64,000 nucleotides of DNA from Monodelphis domestica (taxonomy: Eukaryota > Chordata > Mammalia > Didelphimorphia > Didelphidae). Both the position numbers and the translations under genes were made by a program. The stretch lies in assembly GCF_027887165.1 (NCBI RefSeq), contig NC_077235.1:4553818-4617817 (forward strand), given 5' to 3'. Of this stretch, positions 45,351 through 57,864 are shown one piece after another. Each line of letters starts with the position of its first letter. Position 1 is the stretch's first letter. The notes below the pieces were generated by a model. The model was given only the letters and a program-made list of their open reading frames with translations. It was not told the DNA's origin and did not search any database.

Positions 45351-46200
45351 AGACAGCTTCAGTCCCAAAAATTCGCTGCCCCAATACTTCTTCCCATTAC
45401 CCTTAGTTCTTCCTCATGAAAGGGATATATATTCCTCATATATTTGAAAATATATTCCTCATATGTGTGAAGCTTGCAGTCACAAGCCTCCTTAGCCTTC
45501 TCTTCTCCATTCTCCACACCCAGTCCCTCTGTCATATCTGCAGTTCTTTCCTCACCCTAGTCACCCTCCTTTGGACACCGCAGTAGATTGCGTGTCCTTC
45601 CTGAAATGTGCCCAGACATGAACCTCATGGCAGAGGACCATATGACTAGTGGAACCATGGCCTCCCACATTTGGAATACCAGACTTTAGTTCATGTTATT
45701 GGAGATTTAGTTCAGAGGTTCACATGCTGGACAGCCAGAAAGGGCCTGAGAAATGGTTTAGTTCCCTCAATTGCCTCTCTCTCTCATCCCAACCATACCA
45801 TTTTATATAGGAGGTAGGGGGTCCAGAGGACAATGATTTTAAGATACACAATGGGTAGCAGAGCCTCGGACCCCTCTAACTTCATGTCCAGAGTATACTG
45901 GCTTTTAAATTCCATTCTGGACAACAAGTATTAACCACTGTATTGGACACTAGAGGTACAGAGACAAAACCACAAAACAGCTGGCCTCTAGGAGCTTCTA
46001 ATCTCCAGCGATCTACCCCGTCATTTACTGGATATTAACTTTGAGACTCCCAGCTGTACAGATTTCAGAGGAAGTGTTAAACTGAACAGGAAAAAGTGAC
46101 ATCTGTGTTTTTCACCAAACTTTAATCTTGTTAGTAATACTGCTTTATTTAATAGAGTTAAGAAACATTCTAAAAAGAGGTCCATAGACCAGAGGGGCCC

Positions 46201-46202
<2 letters not shown>
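45351..46202. other. Unassigned sequence
   Basis: A MER5-type patch near 45780-45890 and a fragment of the old dispersed repeat near 45925-46010. No gene seen. Confidence 0.35.

Positions 46203-46262
<60 letters not shown>
46203..46262. repeat. (CA)n microsatellite
   Basis: About 58 bp of uninterrupted CA. Confidence 0.97.
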
Positions 46263-46264
<2 letters not shown>

Positions 46265-46440
46265 CACATTTGATTTTCACAATAACCCTGAGAGGTAGGT
46301 ACTATTATCCCCATTTTACAGTTGAGGAAGTTGAGGTAAAAAGAGGTTAGATGACTTGCCAAGGGTAACACAGTAAGTGTACTGAAGGCTTCCTGACTCC
46401 AGACCCATTGCCATATCCACTGCCACCAGCTATCTCCATG
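46263..46440 (+). repeat. MIR-like repeat
   Basis: 'caataaccctgagaggtagg', 'ccccattttacagttgagg' and 'gacttgccaagggtaacaca'. Confidence 0.65.
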
Positions 46441-48885
46441 AATGCCTGTTGTAGGAGGTGCCACACAGTAGATCCTTAAATGTTGATGTAAAAGGGTGGC
46501 ATCCTTTCTACTATTCTAAAATTTTTTATAACTTGATCTGCCCTTCTGGCTTTGGGTTGTTGCAGTTGAAAGAAAGTGACTTCAGACAGAAGCAAATGGA
46601 AGAAGTTTGGATGGCAAAAGGACAGAGATGGAGGCACATTGTCAATACCCAGAAGCATGCAAACTGCCATGGGCCAGTCGCTCAATTGTACATCTGGAAG
46701 GTATAGCACCATGACAAGAGTATGGCCAGAAACTATGGTCCTTGTCCCCAACCCCATTCCCTCCCACTGAATCAATGCCTTTGCACTTTCCTGGCTTCCA
46801 CTTCTGAGAGATGGGGGTTGAACTTGGTGATCTTAAAGCACCTTGCAGCTGTAGCATTCTCTCTTTTTACAGTTTTCCCCTTCCACTGTAAAATTAGGGG
46901 TTTGGGCCAGATGTCTAGAGGGGCCTTTTAACTTTAATCATTAACCCCTTTCCTGTTCTGGACCTCAGTTTCTTCCTTTGTAAAATGAGATTTTTCTTTT
47001 ATTCCTGTAGACAGGCCCAGGGCGTGCCTCTGTTTCCCCATATGGACAATGGATGAGTTGGATTCTGTGCCCCCTAGGCCTCTCCAGGCTCTGAAGAGCC
47101 AGAGATCTGACCTCTTCCGTCCACTAACACTATCCTTACATCTCATTCAAGCAGCATTTATCAGGCGCCAATTCTGGGCCAGAAAACCACTGAGATGAAC
47201 AAGACCTCCAGAGTGTCCTAGAGTGGCAAAGAGAACACCCCCAGGGCCTTCTGGGAAGGGAAGAAGGACCAGAAGTAGGTGGCGGACCAGGGGAGTACTT
47301 CCAATTGATTGTGCTGAAGTCCTGAGGGCCGCTTGAGGGGGTGAGTCCACATTTGGGTGGGGCAGTGTTAGAACTGTTGAGCATCAGTCTGGCCCTGGAA
47401 CCAGCTCCAGGTCAAAAGGAAATGAGAGGCTAGGCCAGGCCCAGCAGTGCGCATGCACCCTGCCAGCTGCCTGGTTCCCTCTCCTCTCTTTCCACTGGTC
47501 TATCCCTCTCGACCCTTCTTCACAGCTCTCTTTCCACAGTGTCACTGGTTCACCATCCCCGGTTCGGACTTTGGCTTTCCCCTTCTCAGGGCCTCAGTTT
47601 CTTCCTTGGCCCTTTTCTTTGTTCTCCAAAACCAGATTCATGCATTTTCTGTAAATGAAGGGTAGGCTATAGACATCAGCTATGTACTAGGGTGTAAGGA
47701 CTATGATACAGCTACTGAGTGCTTCTAGCTGCCTGGATACACAGAAACATGGCCGTCCTTCATTACTGTCCATGCCCGCCCATCTGGCCCTGGCCTCAGG
47801 ATGATATGGCACTATGAACCCTCTGTGCTGCCTCCCCTTACAATCAGCTGGACTGGAAACCCATCTATAACATCCTTGCTTCGTGATCAACTAGTCCAGC
47901 CTCACAACCATAGAGTTAGGAAGCAATGCCAGTGGAGAAGAGGCCAACCATGTCCACAAACTACTACCCACAGGCAGGCAGGCCAGCCAGGCACCCTGAG
48001 ACAGACAGGAGTTAGTGGGTGCAGATCAGGCCATTGCTCCCACCCCTTTGATCACCATCTTCCCTGACCCTGACGGAGACAGTCAAAGACCCTGAGCCCA
48101 AGGGCTAGATTTCCTGGCCAGGGCCATCAACCATTCTCCTGGGAATCAAACCCTGGAGAGATACATCTTGGGGACCGACCACTCCTACAGTGGCTACCAA
48201 AGACCAAGAAAGGAAAGTCCTGGCTGCCAAACTCCTTGGCCTGGTCCAATGGCTCTACATCAGAAAATGATGCCATTTTGTGAGCGGAAGTGACATGAAA
48301 TAAGAGGCATGTCCCTTGTGCTGTTGTCCCCTAAGGACCATGGGATCTTTTCGGGTGCCTTGCCAATGAAACCTTCCCTAGCTATTGCCTTCAAGTCTCC
48401 TTGAGAGCAGGGACTGTCAGACTTCTCTCTTTGTATCTCCAATGCTTAGTGTGGGGCTTGGCATGTAGTGAGCAGTTAATAAATGTGCTTTTCATCATGC
48501 ATTCATTGGTACAAGTCTGTCTATGCTTCTTGAATTCTTCATAGTCACAGTAATGTTCCGTCACATTCATGTGCCACAAGTTATTTGGCCATATCTCCAT
48601 TCACAGACCTCTGCTTTGTTTCCTCTTCTTTTGCTGGCATGAAAAGGGCTGCTGGGTTTGGTCTATGGGACCTTTCCTCTGGGCTTTCTGCTATATTTTG
48701 GAAGGCACTGATTGTTGAGGAAGTTTTGTCTTACATCATGTTCAAATTGACCTCTTTGCAGCTTCTACTCATCCCTCTTAGCTTAGTTCTCTGGGCTAAG
48801 AGGCTGGACAAGGCTAATCCTTTTCCTGTATAACAGTGATCATCTCCTCCAGGCTAAACATCTCTTATTTCTTCAATTTGGCATA
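46441..48885. other. 2.4 kb without a recognised gene
   Basis: Mostly unique-looking sequence. A worn L1-like patch may lie near 48490-48620 ('catgtgccacaagttatttg'). The reading frames are short and look random. Confidence 0.35.
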
Positions 48886-49582
48886 TGTGTGGAGTGAAAT
48901 TCAGGGGTGGGGCTCGTACCCCCCAAATCACTCTAATGAGCAGACAGGAGACTTGATGCTGGCAGAGGGGGGCATAGGGAGAGAGAGTGGCTGCACAGTC
49001 TGAGGTCTCAGAAGTGGGCACAGATGCCTAGATTTACTCAGATCCAACCCAATGCTATCCCCACTTTCCCATCATCTGCATCTATTTCTAGCCTCCTTAA
49101 TCCTTCCCAAGGCTTCTGAGTGTCTTTTCTTTGTTTCCAAGCAGGAGGGCGTATTCCTTGGGTTTGCATTTTTTAGTTGAGTCAGCTTTTTAGGCCTGTC
49201 CAAGGATTTATCGGTTCGCAACAATTCAGGCCGAAACATTTCTCTAGCTATAGTAATCTTTGCAATCATTTCTCAGGACATGCAGTTAAGATGATAACTT
49301 GTAAGCTTTGAGATTTCTCTCATGGGAATTAGGTCACCCCTAAACTTCTTCCCACGGGAATAGAAGAAGGGGGGCCAGTCTTTTAGCCACGCTTGAAGAG
49401 AGTATATTAAAGGCCTATACTGATATATATGAAGCTGCTTGGGGAGGGGGTTTCTTCCACTCTTCAGGAGAGATTGCTATCTCCTAGGGGAGGCACCTAA
49501 CTTCACTATTTTTCTATAGGAAGTTGCCAGTCTATGATTATCAGTGTATGTTGGGGAATGATGCACTATTTCATCCCACACA
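48886..49582 (+). mobile_element. Solo retroviral LTR, copy 2
   Basis: TGTGTGG...CCCACACA with a 4-bp target duplication cata on both sides. Nearly the same sequence as 39533-40310, about 80 bp shorter. Separate target sites mean two insertions, not one duplicated copy. Class I-type, recent. Confidence 0.85.
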
Positions 49583-50138
49583 CATATATATGGCACAATC
49601 TGCAGCTTAGCATTGCCCATTACAAAGTGTGATAATTTCTCCTCTCTTCAACCATTTTCTTATTCCCCTCCCAACCCCAGCTTTCTTTCTTTCTCTTCTT
49701 TTCTTTCCCCTTTTTTTTCTTTACCTCTCTCTTGTCCTTTCCCTTGTCCCACATCCCTTTTCAAACCTCTCCCTTCTGTCCAGCAATCTAAATCAAAGCC
49801 ACACATTTATTTTTCTATGGAAAGACATTTCCATCCTGGTCAAAAAACAATTTTTTTAGCCCATCAGATTAAGCAGCTTTCTATATGAGGCCTTGAATTA
49901 AATCTGTCCAAAATAATGCCAACAAATAAATTAGATATCATGACTGTTGCTTGCCACTTTTGACAATGCTGACTCTACCCTTCTCTTGTGTTTATATAAA
50001 GAATTATGATACTAGAGAATCAGAAGAAGAGGCCTAGATACAATCCTGTGAGAAATGTGAAAAGAGAGAGCTCACTTTCAACTGGGGGCGGGGGGTATTC
50101 AGGATGTGAGGCTGTCTGATCACGCCTTTGGTCAGTGG
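49583..50138. other. Unassigned, partly pyrimidine-rich
   Basis: A C/T-rich patch at 49665-49770 and otherwise no feature I can name. Confidence 0.35.
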
Positions 50139-50380
50139 TCATCTAAAATTATTCTGCAGGATGCTGAGATAGAGGGAAATGCCCATTTTCTTTTCCACAT
50201 TTATTATGTTTATAAGCCTTCTTTCCACTGTGAATTTTCTTCTGGGGAATGAGGTTTGAACTCTCACCAAAGGCTTTACACACATTCTTTGTAAAGATGA
50301 GGTTTTTCTCCACTGAACATTGATGTCTAAGAAGGCTAGAGCTCTGCCTGACACCTTGCCCATCTTCACTGCATACATAG
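50139..50380 (-). pseudogene. Degenerate C2H2 zinc-finger relic
   Basis: On the minus strand one frame reads VCKAFGESSNLIPQKKIH then SGKKAYKHNKCGKENG, preceded by RQSSSLLRHQC. Finger spacing is recognisable but several ligand residues are lost and frames shift. No KRAB exon was found upstream on this strand, where ERV fossils fill the space. It is the remains of another member of the local KZNF family. Confidence 0.65.
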
Positions 50381-50409
50381 TGTTTCTTTTTTATTTGAAC
50401 TTCCTGCTT

Positions 50410-51205
50410 GCCTTTTTAAGGGGGAAAAAGGGTTATTTTTAAAAGGATTGGACTGGATTATTTAAGAGTATGGTTGCCAGGAATTTAATTTATTCCAAAG
50501 AGATTTATTTATAATTTATTTACAAAATGTAGAAAGAGTGAATTAAGAAAATCAGAAAGAGGATAGGGTAAGGTATCTAGTCTAAGCACTAAGTAATTTA
50601 CTTCCAGCCCCTAGCCCAACCCAGGCAGAAAGAGTTGGTTCTTTGCTGGCCTCGGCAAAGCCAAGGACCTGGGAAAAAACTCTCAAGAGGCTAGTCTCTC
50701 CTGAGGCTAGTTTCTTCAGAAAATATCCAGGAAAGGAGTCCGCTCTTTCACTTACCATGTGTCAGTCCAACAGTCTCATCAGGAACAGGGTCTCGGGTCC
50801 AGTCAGCCGATTGTTTATCAGTCTTCACTCCAAGTCGAACTCCCAGTAGAGCTCCCAGTAGAACTCTCTCTCACAGGAGATTCCACTCCAAGTGAAAGTT
50901 CCAAGTTGAACTGCACTCAGGCAGTTGTCACTCCCTTTTAAAGGCACTTTCTTTTGCATCACTTCCCCTAATTTTTACCCATGCTCTGCTTTAAGACTGC
51001 CATGGAGCAGTTAGTTTAATTCTGATTCATCACCCAGTATTTCACTCGTGGATCACAGACCTCTAACTTAATGATTAAGTAGGGGTTTTACACTTTTGGT
51101 GATTAAATCTGAAAACAGGCAGGGGTTACAATTTAATATTCACAATCGGGAGAGTTAATTATTTTCATTTTCACAATCAGGGGAGAGTGAAATTTAATCT
51201 TCACA
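50410..51205 (-). mobile_element. Retroviral LTR (solo or isolated)
   Basis: The minus-strand start TGTGAAGATTAAATTTCAC lies at 51205. Then come a TATA-like CCTTTTAAAAGGG near 50940 and AATAAA signals near 50485-50515. The left end is approximate. Other marsupial LTRs I know begin this way. Isolated and without viral genes; moderate age. Confidence 0.55.
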
Positions 51206-51514
51206 CCTTACAGTAAATTGCCTACAATTGCGATCACTGGAATCATATCCCTGGGCTACGTTCCCTGTATCATTTCCCCTATGTGCATGAAAGTTTGGCT
51301 TTGGACCACAGGTGTAAATTCTTTAAGGTCAAAACCTTTCTCCTCTGTGGGAATGTTTCTGTCGCTGGTGGCCACAAGCCTAAAATGTCTTTCTGGGTAA
51401 GAAAAGCAGGCCTCAGAATATGCCGTCCTAATATGTCGTGGGATTTAACCTTATCAAGTATTTCCAACTTTCGAATACATATCTTATTCACAGACTCAGT
51501 CTTGGTACCTGCCA

Positions 51515-51880
51515 TGATAAGGCCAGTCAAGAAACATTTATGAATGTGTTGAGAAAGGGAAAGGACAGTGTCCATTTTCCAGGTGCTCACAATCCAATGA
51601 GAGTTACAAAATGCAAACAACTATATGCAAACAAGTTATAGACAAAGGTAAATTGGAGAGAATCAACAGCAGGAAATCCATATCATGAAGGGGGATCAGC
51701 AAAGACTTCTTGCAGAAGTGAGATTTTAGTTGGGATTTGAAGGAAGTCAGAAGGGAGAGGTGAAGGGAGAGAAAGAAAAAAAAACTATTAACATCTAGGT
51801 TGATCAGAAAAGGTTTCCTATAGGATGTGGCAAGGAAGAGGTACATCTAGAAGGTACATGGAAGGTAATTTCAAAGGGAA
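51515..51880 (+). repeat. Unclassified old dispersed repeat
   Basis: 'tccattttccaggtgctcac', 'aagacttcttgcagaagtga' and 'ttttagttgggatttgaagg' match the body at 11215-12310. Confidence 0.45.
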
Positions 51881-51892
51881 ATTAAGGGATGA

Positions 51893-53960
51893 TGTTAAGG
51901 TCCGGGTTTTCACCCACCACCAAGGCAGTCCGGACAATGTAATCAAGCAAGGAGAAAGCCTTTATTGGGAAAACTGATACGCGCATCAGTGGGAACCTCT
52001 ACCATCAGAGTTCCGAGTTGCTTCTGACAGGCTGGGGTTTAAATACTTTTTCATGAATAACCTTTGTTGGAAAGTTGCTTTTTGCACCTGGAGTCTCAGT
52101 GCTGGAGTTTATCAAGGACCTTGGACAGGCCCCAGCACAAGCCCTGAGCTTATCTGTCTGTGGGGCCTTGGCATTTTTCCTGGCTGAATTTCTCAGGGCC
52201 AACTTTCAATTTTGATCTCCCTCATTTCCAACTTATTTTTCTCTTAGGGGGGCAGAGGGGGTACCTGCCCACTGAGGCTAGATCTCCCTCATTTCCAACT
52301 TATTTTTCTCTTAGGGGGCAGAGGGGGTGCCTGCCCACTGAGGCAGCTTGTGGCTTTCTGTAGCAGTCCACCCCTAGCTATGGGCAAGGGGAACAGTTGG
52401 TATGTGCAGATTGCCTTAAAAGAGAGCATGCTCAGTCTTGAGCATGCTCAGTATTGCACGTGGCTGGGAAAGCCTCTGACCCTTGACCCCAGCTTCCCCC
52501 AGGTTAGGCGGGGAAAACAGGTTTCTTTGTTCTCACCTGGTTAAGAGAAACCACACCTATGCCTTGTCATTAACCAATGAGGGTCATCCCTATGTACTGT
52601 TTATCAAAGGGTATATGTAGCCCAGCAAGCTCCGCCTCTAGCTCTCTCTCTCTCTCTCTTTCAGGGCTGATGGCTGTCCTGGCAGGAGCTTGGCCTCTGG
52701 CCAAGCTCCATCTTTAAATCTTCTCTATCTCTCTTTCATCTCTCCGACTTGTGTGGTATTAAATGTAGATCTCTGGACTGGTAAAAGCCTTCGGAAAGGT
52801 CCTTTGATCAGAGCTTAGCTGTGGCTCATGGAAAATTAATAAAGACTCATTCTGGCCACCTCATATCTTTACTTCGACTCCGTCATCCCCCTCGTGGTAT
52901 CTAAAACTTCTATCCTGTCTCTATCTTCCTACCTTAAAGCTTCTCTCCCCTCTGAGGAAGCTTTACTTTCAGCCCAGGGCTCGCTAGGGGTCGGTACTGT
53001 TGTCGGAGGGCCAACACCTGGGTGGCACCCAGCCGGCCTTTCATGAACCGAACAAGGCAGTTAAAAACGCAGGGGCCAAATGTCAAGAGTAGGGTTAAGA
53101 TTATGAGGGGTCCTATGAGGGACGTGACTAGGGAGAAGAATTGAAAAGGTGGGCGTACCAGGGGCCAGCAATTACCTCTCCTTCCGTCAGAGCTTCTAGA
53201 CCTTCTCGTAGCTTGCTCAGGGAGTCCCTAATAATCCCTGAGTGGTTAACATAGAAGCAATATTCCTCACCCAAGGCTGCACAGAGGCCCCCTCCTTAAG
53301 GAAGAGGAGGTCCTACTTGGCATAGTAGGTCACTCAGGGTACTATTGTGAGGGGGTGCAGCGGGCAGTGAGGGAGCTAGGGGAGACACCGGGCTGTAGGC
53401 CAGAACGGGGGCACAGCCAGTGAGCTCCTGTGGGTGGGATAAGGTATCTCCCAGTTGAGGGATACTCTGTGACCAAGAGGCAGGGGAGAAAGTGAAGAAA
53501 TGGAAGCGAGTGGGTCATGTATTCCTTTTGCTAGCTGTCTCCCCACTGCTCCTGGTGAGTCGTGCCATCTGGCCAGCCCAGCCATCCATAGGGGAACCAC
53601 ACAGCCTCCTGGAGGGCCAGAATCTCAGGCCCCACCTGGTTCAGTGTCCCCTGCCATCCCATCCCCTCCTCTCCAAATGTCTAAGGGGAAAAAGGGCGGA
53701 GGTCCAAATCTTCTGTAGTTTCTTCAGTGCTGAGCATGAGTGTAGAGCTGTCCCTACCTATGTGTAGGAGAGAGAGGGAGGGGAATATGAGGGGGAGGGA
53801 AGGCTGCAGACAGTGTCTTTAGGGGCGCGTCCTCAGTGGATTCCAGGGTCCCAGGTCGGTGGAGAACTGTCTGGAGATCTGAAGGGTGTCCCGCCACAGC
53901 GTCTCCCAATTGGCACACTGGTCACAAGGGGAAGTCAGCCCCTAAGATAGAAGTGTACTG
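51893..53960 (-). mobile_element. Gammaretrovirus-like ERV fossil: env remnant plus 3' LTR
   Basis: Minus strand. Env surface-unit remnants lie at about 53600-53340. A transmembrane-subunit remnant at about 53330-53020 has the family's disulphide-region pattern and a C-terminal segment typical of gammaretroviral Env. A purine tract (about 52900-52889) follows, then an LTR from about 52888 to 51893 with a TATA-like TATTTAAACCCC near 52035 and AATAAA near 51970. No gag, pol or 5' LTR is in the window. The env is broken, with at least several breaks. Class I, moderately old. Confidence 0.7.
52214..52346. repeat. Two tandem 66-67 bp units inside the LTR
   Basis: Direct repeat of a unit starting gatctccctcatttcc and ending cccactgaggc (52214-52280 and 52281-52346). 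Duplicated enhancer-type units in U3 are common in gammaretroviral LTRs. Confidence 0.85.
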
Positions 53961-55679
53961 GGGCAAATAGCAGATAGGAGCAGGACATTAATCCAATAGC
54001 AATGAACATCACACATTTGCATTTGGGTATCTTAACCAACAGACTTCATCTTCAGAAATCATCTTCTGACAGGAACAGATCCCTTCCTGAGTTGTTTGCA
54101 GAGTTGGTATGTGGTGTTTCTGTTAAAGAATATCCCATTGCAAAGTACACATTAACTATAACATCTATAACACTAGAGTAACAATATCTTACAGATGTAT
54201 TTCCTTACCCCAGAGGCTGGGGAAACCAAGAAGGCTGTGAGCTATCTTTCCAAGCTCAAGAACCAAACTTCAACTGTGGTAAATTAAGGCTACAAATACA
54301 AGCCATCTAGGAATAAACTCCACTTATTTCTCAAAGCATGTTCCTAACAATTTGAGAATTCCCAATTATTAGGGTTGTTTGAGGAAATGGAAACTGTAAT
54401 ATCACAATTTGCATTATGTGCTGATCATGAGAATTGTCACGAAGGAAGAAGGTCCTGAAAGGGAAATATCTCCAAGTCACAAAAGACACACCAAGCAAGG
54501 CTGTCACTTGCCATTGTTGTTCCACTCAAGGATGGTCAGGAAAGTTCAGTCCAAAGTGAGCCTTGGGCTGCCTTCTCTATAACCATCCTAGGACTTTTTC
54601 TCTCCTTAGAGCCCTTGCCACTGGGTCCCAGAAGCCTTCTTTTTCCTTAAAAGACACTTTTCCCCCCATTTCAGCTGAGAGAAATTTTTGCTTATCAGCA
54701 ATCCAGAAACAAATCTCCACACCCCCAAACAAGCCTTGAATATCCCTACAAGGCTGATCACTCAATTATTTTCATGTATTTACACATCAGATGTAGTCAC
54801 ATGAGTGCTGTATTAAGTGGTTCCCTATAAACCAGGGCTGTATCCTCTCCTGGACCTAGGCCATCTGAAAGACCAAGACAAGGTCATGCAGGAATCACTT
54901 CAGGGTAACTGTCCAGAGAAATGAAAGAATCATGTGTGATTTTCCCACATACATTACGTTATATAGTATCCCTAAGTTAAGGAGTCAATTATGAGAGCAG
55001 AACATTCATCTGTTCCCTTTCACCTTCTCTCTCTAAAATCAAAGATACCTAGTTTTCAGAACCATAACACAGAATGTCCCCAGACCTTTGGGGAAGCATT
55101 TATGATCTGGGCTGGGGGATAGGGATCCATAAGGAGGAGAACAAAGGGGAAGTGCTTGGTTCAGAGGAAGGGCAAAAAGAGGGGACCCAGGGTGTCTCCC
55201 AAAGACCTGGGATTTAAGGAATAGGCCACCTTGAGCTCTTTCTTTCTCTCAGTTCCAGTAAGCAGTTAATTAGCTGTGAATGAGGAGGAGGGAAGAAAGC
55301 CAAACGGGAAAGATGCACAGTGATCGCAGTGATGCTGAAGTTAAAAAACAAAAACCTCTAAAAGGCAACGAACTGCGGAGCAGATGATGGAATATCTACC
55401 CCTTCTCTTAGTGCAGAGATGAGGGCTATTACGATGTCACACAATGTTGCTTTGTCAGTTTTTATGGGTCTGTGTACGGAGAAGCCTCAAGGAAAAGGTG
55501 AGCCTCGACGCAGGGGCTGATGGGAACCCACCACTGGATCGTGAAATAAAGTTGCATGGCCTTCCCCGAGGCCTCAGTTTGTCCACTTGTAAATAAAGTA
55601 AAAATGGAGAGGCGGGGAGGAGTAGATGAAGGTGGGCAGATTTGGAAACAGGCAGAGAAACGGAAGTTCAGAAGGAGAC
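53961..55679. other. 1.7 kb without a recognised feature
   Basis: No gene, named repeat or splice-flanked exon recognised. Confidence 0.35.
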
Positions 55680-55990
55680 AATCCCGTCTCGGCCAACTCA
55701 CAGGAAGTCCCGCCTTCTCGCTTCGCCCTCCCAATGGAAGCTAATCGGAAAGGGCAGTTGCCTTTGCGCGGCTGCCACGGCCACGTCCCTGTGCCGTTGC
55801 GCAAGCGCACACTAATAAGATGGGCGTTCCTCCGGGCTGTCCTAGAGCGGCCCCGCCGGAAGTTCGTGACGCCGTCTTCCATCTTCCCTAGGGACCGCTG
55901 CAGTTGTGTGAGTGAGTGTTAGTGAGCCAGTCAGGCAAAACCGTTATCCCGGCCGGGCCCGGGTCGGTACCGGCTCCACGTGACAGGGTA
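55680..55990. promoter_or_regulatory. CpG-rich promoter with no assigned gene
   Basis: NRF1-type TGCGCAAGCGCA at 55798-55809, ETS-type CCGGAAGT at 55856-55863, and a candidate plus-strand donor at 55907/55908 (TTGT/gtgagt). No KRAB or other exon was found downstream on the plus strand. The zinc-finger relic at 50.2 kb lies on the minus side, so the promoter could have served that lost gene. Confidence 0.55.
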
Positions 55991-56439
55991 ACAGTACGTG
56001 GTCTAGCCCAGATTACCTGGCTCTTAGATCGGACGAATTTTCTAGGCCTCAGTTTACTCATCTTTAAAAAGAACAAGTTAGATTGTGTAGAGCCTGGGAC
56101 TCGCCCAGTCAGGGAGCATTTTACAGAGAAGAAGCCCTGGTCCAGTCCGGAGGAATGGAAAGGGCCCCGAGGAGGGGGAGGCAAGCCCAGAGAGCTGAAG
56201 CACTGCCCAAAGGCCCATCCATGAATGGCAGAGCTTCTGCCTCCCAGTTCTTTCTGTTCCTTAGGGATTGCTGACCTTTCTCAGGAATCTATTTAAATGT
56301 CTCAATGGCTGCCTGTATACTGCATCAGGTCAAGCCTCTGGAGTCAGGGTCCACTCTGCCACCCCTGTGACCTTGGACAAATCATTCAACCTCCTCGGGC
56401 CTCAGTTTCCTCCCTTCTAATTTTAGGTCTATGATCTTA

Positions 56440-57075
56440 GTGAAGAATAATAGCTGGTATTCATATATAGCCCTCACTGCCACACTGGAAGTAGGTGTGG
56501 TCGTTAGCTCCCATTACAGCCTGAGAGGGAAAGTGACTTGCCCAGGGTCACTCAGTATCTGAGGTAGAACTTGAGCTTAGGTCTGGTGACTGCAAATCCA
56601 CCATTCTAATCAACCATACTACATAATTGCCTCAAGAGACTTAAGTTAAACTGGCAATGCTTGGACCAGATATATTTTACAAAAAGCTAACATTTTTATA
56701 ACCCTTATTGTATGTGCCAGGTACCAGTTGCTTTAAGGTGATTATCTCCTTTGTTCCTTACACAGTTCTGTTATTATGATCTTCATTTTACAGCTGAGGA
56801 AACTGAGGCAGATAGGTGAAATGAGCTGCCCTGGGTCAAAGCTCAGAAGTAAGAAGCTAGGTGAGAACTAAGATCTTGGTAACAGCTAGTTAGTGCTGTG
56901 GGTGCCAGTCCTAGAGATGAGAGGACCTGGGTTCAAATGCAGGCTCCTACACTTCTTAGTTGTGTGACCCTGGCCAAGACCCTTAACCCTCATGGCCTAA
57001 TCCTTACAGCTCTTCTGCCTGGGAACCAATTCAGAATATTTAAGACTGAAGGTAAGAGTTTTAAAAAACCAAAAC
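56440..57075 (+). repeat. Two MIR-like repeats and a tRNA-type SINE
   Basis: MIR-like at 56440-56640 ('gacttgcccagggtcactca') and 56690-56870 ('gctgaggaaactgaggcaga'); SINE at about 56885-57070 ('gagaggacctgggttcaaat', 'acagctcttctgcctggg'). Confidence 0.7.
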
Positions 57076-57864
57076 ACTTCATGTCTTCCCGACTCCAGGC
57101 CCTTACGTAGCTGAGATATGAATTCAAGAGCTTTTAGCAAGAACTTCAGAACCCAGAGGTTTCCCCTGCCTGTCTGGCAGAAAGGCCATTTCCATGAAGT
57201 GTTCTTTGATTTTCCCCTCTCCAGTCATAATGAACACATCCTTCCTGTGAAATCTCAACAGCTTGGCATTCCATAGGCTCATACCTATGGAGCCAGAAGA
57301 GCCCTTAGAAATAGGGCCACCCTGAAAGGAATGAATTCCCTCCAGATTTGCTGAATGCCGGTGTTACAATATCTATCCACGAAGACGACTAGAAACTGGC
57401 TGTCTTTCACTAGAGTACTTGTGTATGGTGTGGCTTGGACTTCTGTTTTTTCCCTCCCCAGACAGCAAATATGAGGCCAGAGAAGGTAAATATTAGAGCT
57501 ACAACATTGTCGTTGTTTTTATTTAAAGATGAAGCTTCAAACTGAGGCCCTTAGTCTTTTCTCTGGTCTCCTTTGAGTTCAGAAGACCTCCATTTCATCG
57601 TGGCTTAGTAGTATCATTGGGCTTCAGCAACAGTCCTCTTGTGGCACTTCTAGAGCCCTGTGAGCTTTGCAAAACTATAAATGTTTGATCCTCACCACCA
57701 CCCTGGGAGGTAGGCAGAATTCTTCTTGTTTTATACTTGAAATAACAGGGGCCACCAGGTTGACTTGCCCAGGATCATGTAGCTCCAGTGAGATTGGATT
57801 TGAATTTGTCTTTTGGCAGATTGGCAGGCTCACTACTCTTATCCTTTGAACTACCTTAGACATA
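57076..57864. other. Unassigned sequence
   Basis: A MIR-like patch near 57650-57830; otherwise no feature recognised. Confidence 0.3.
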
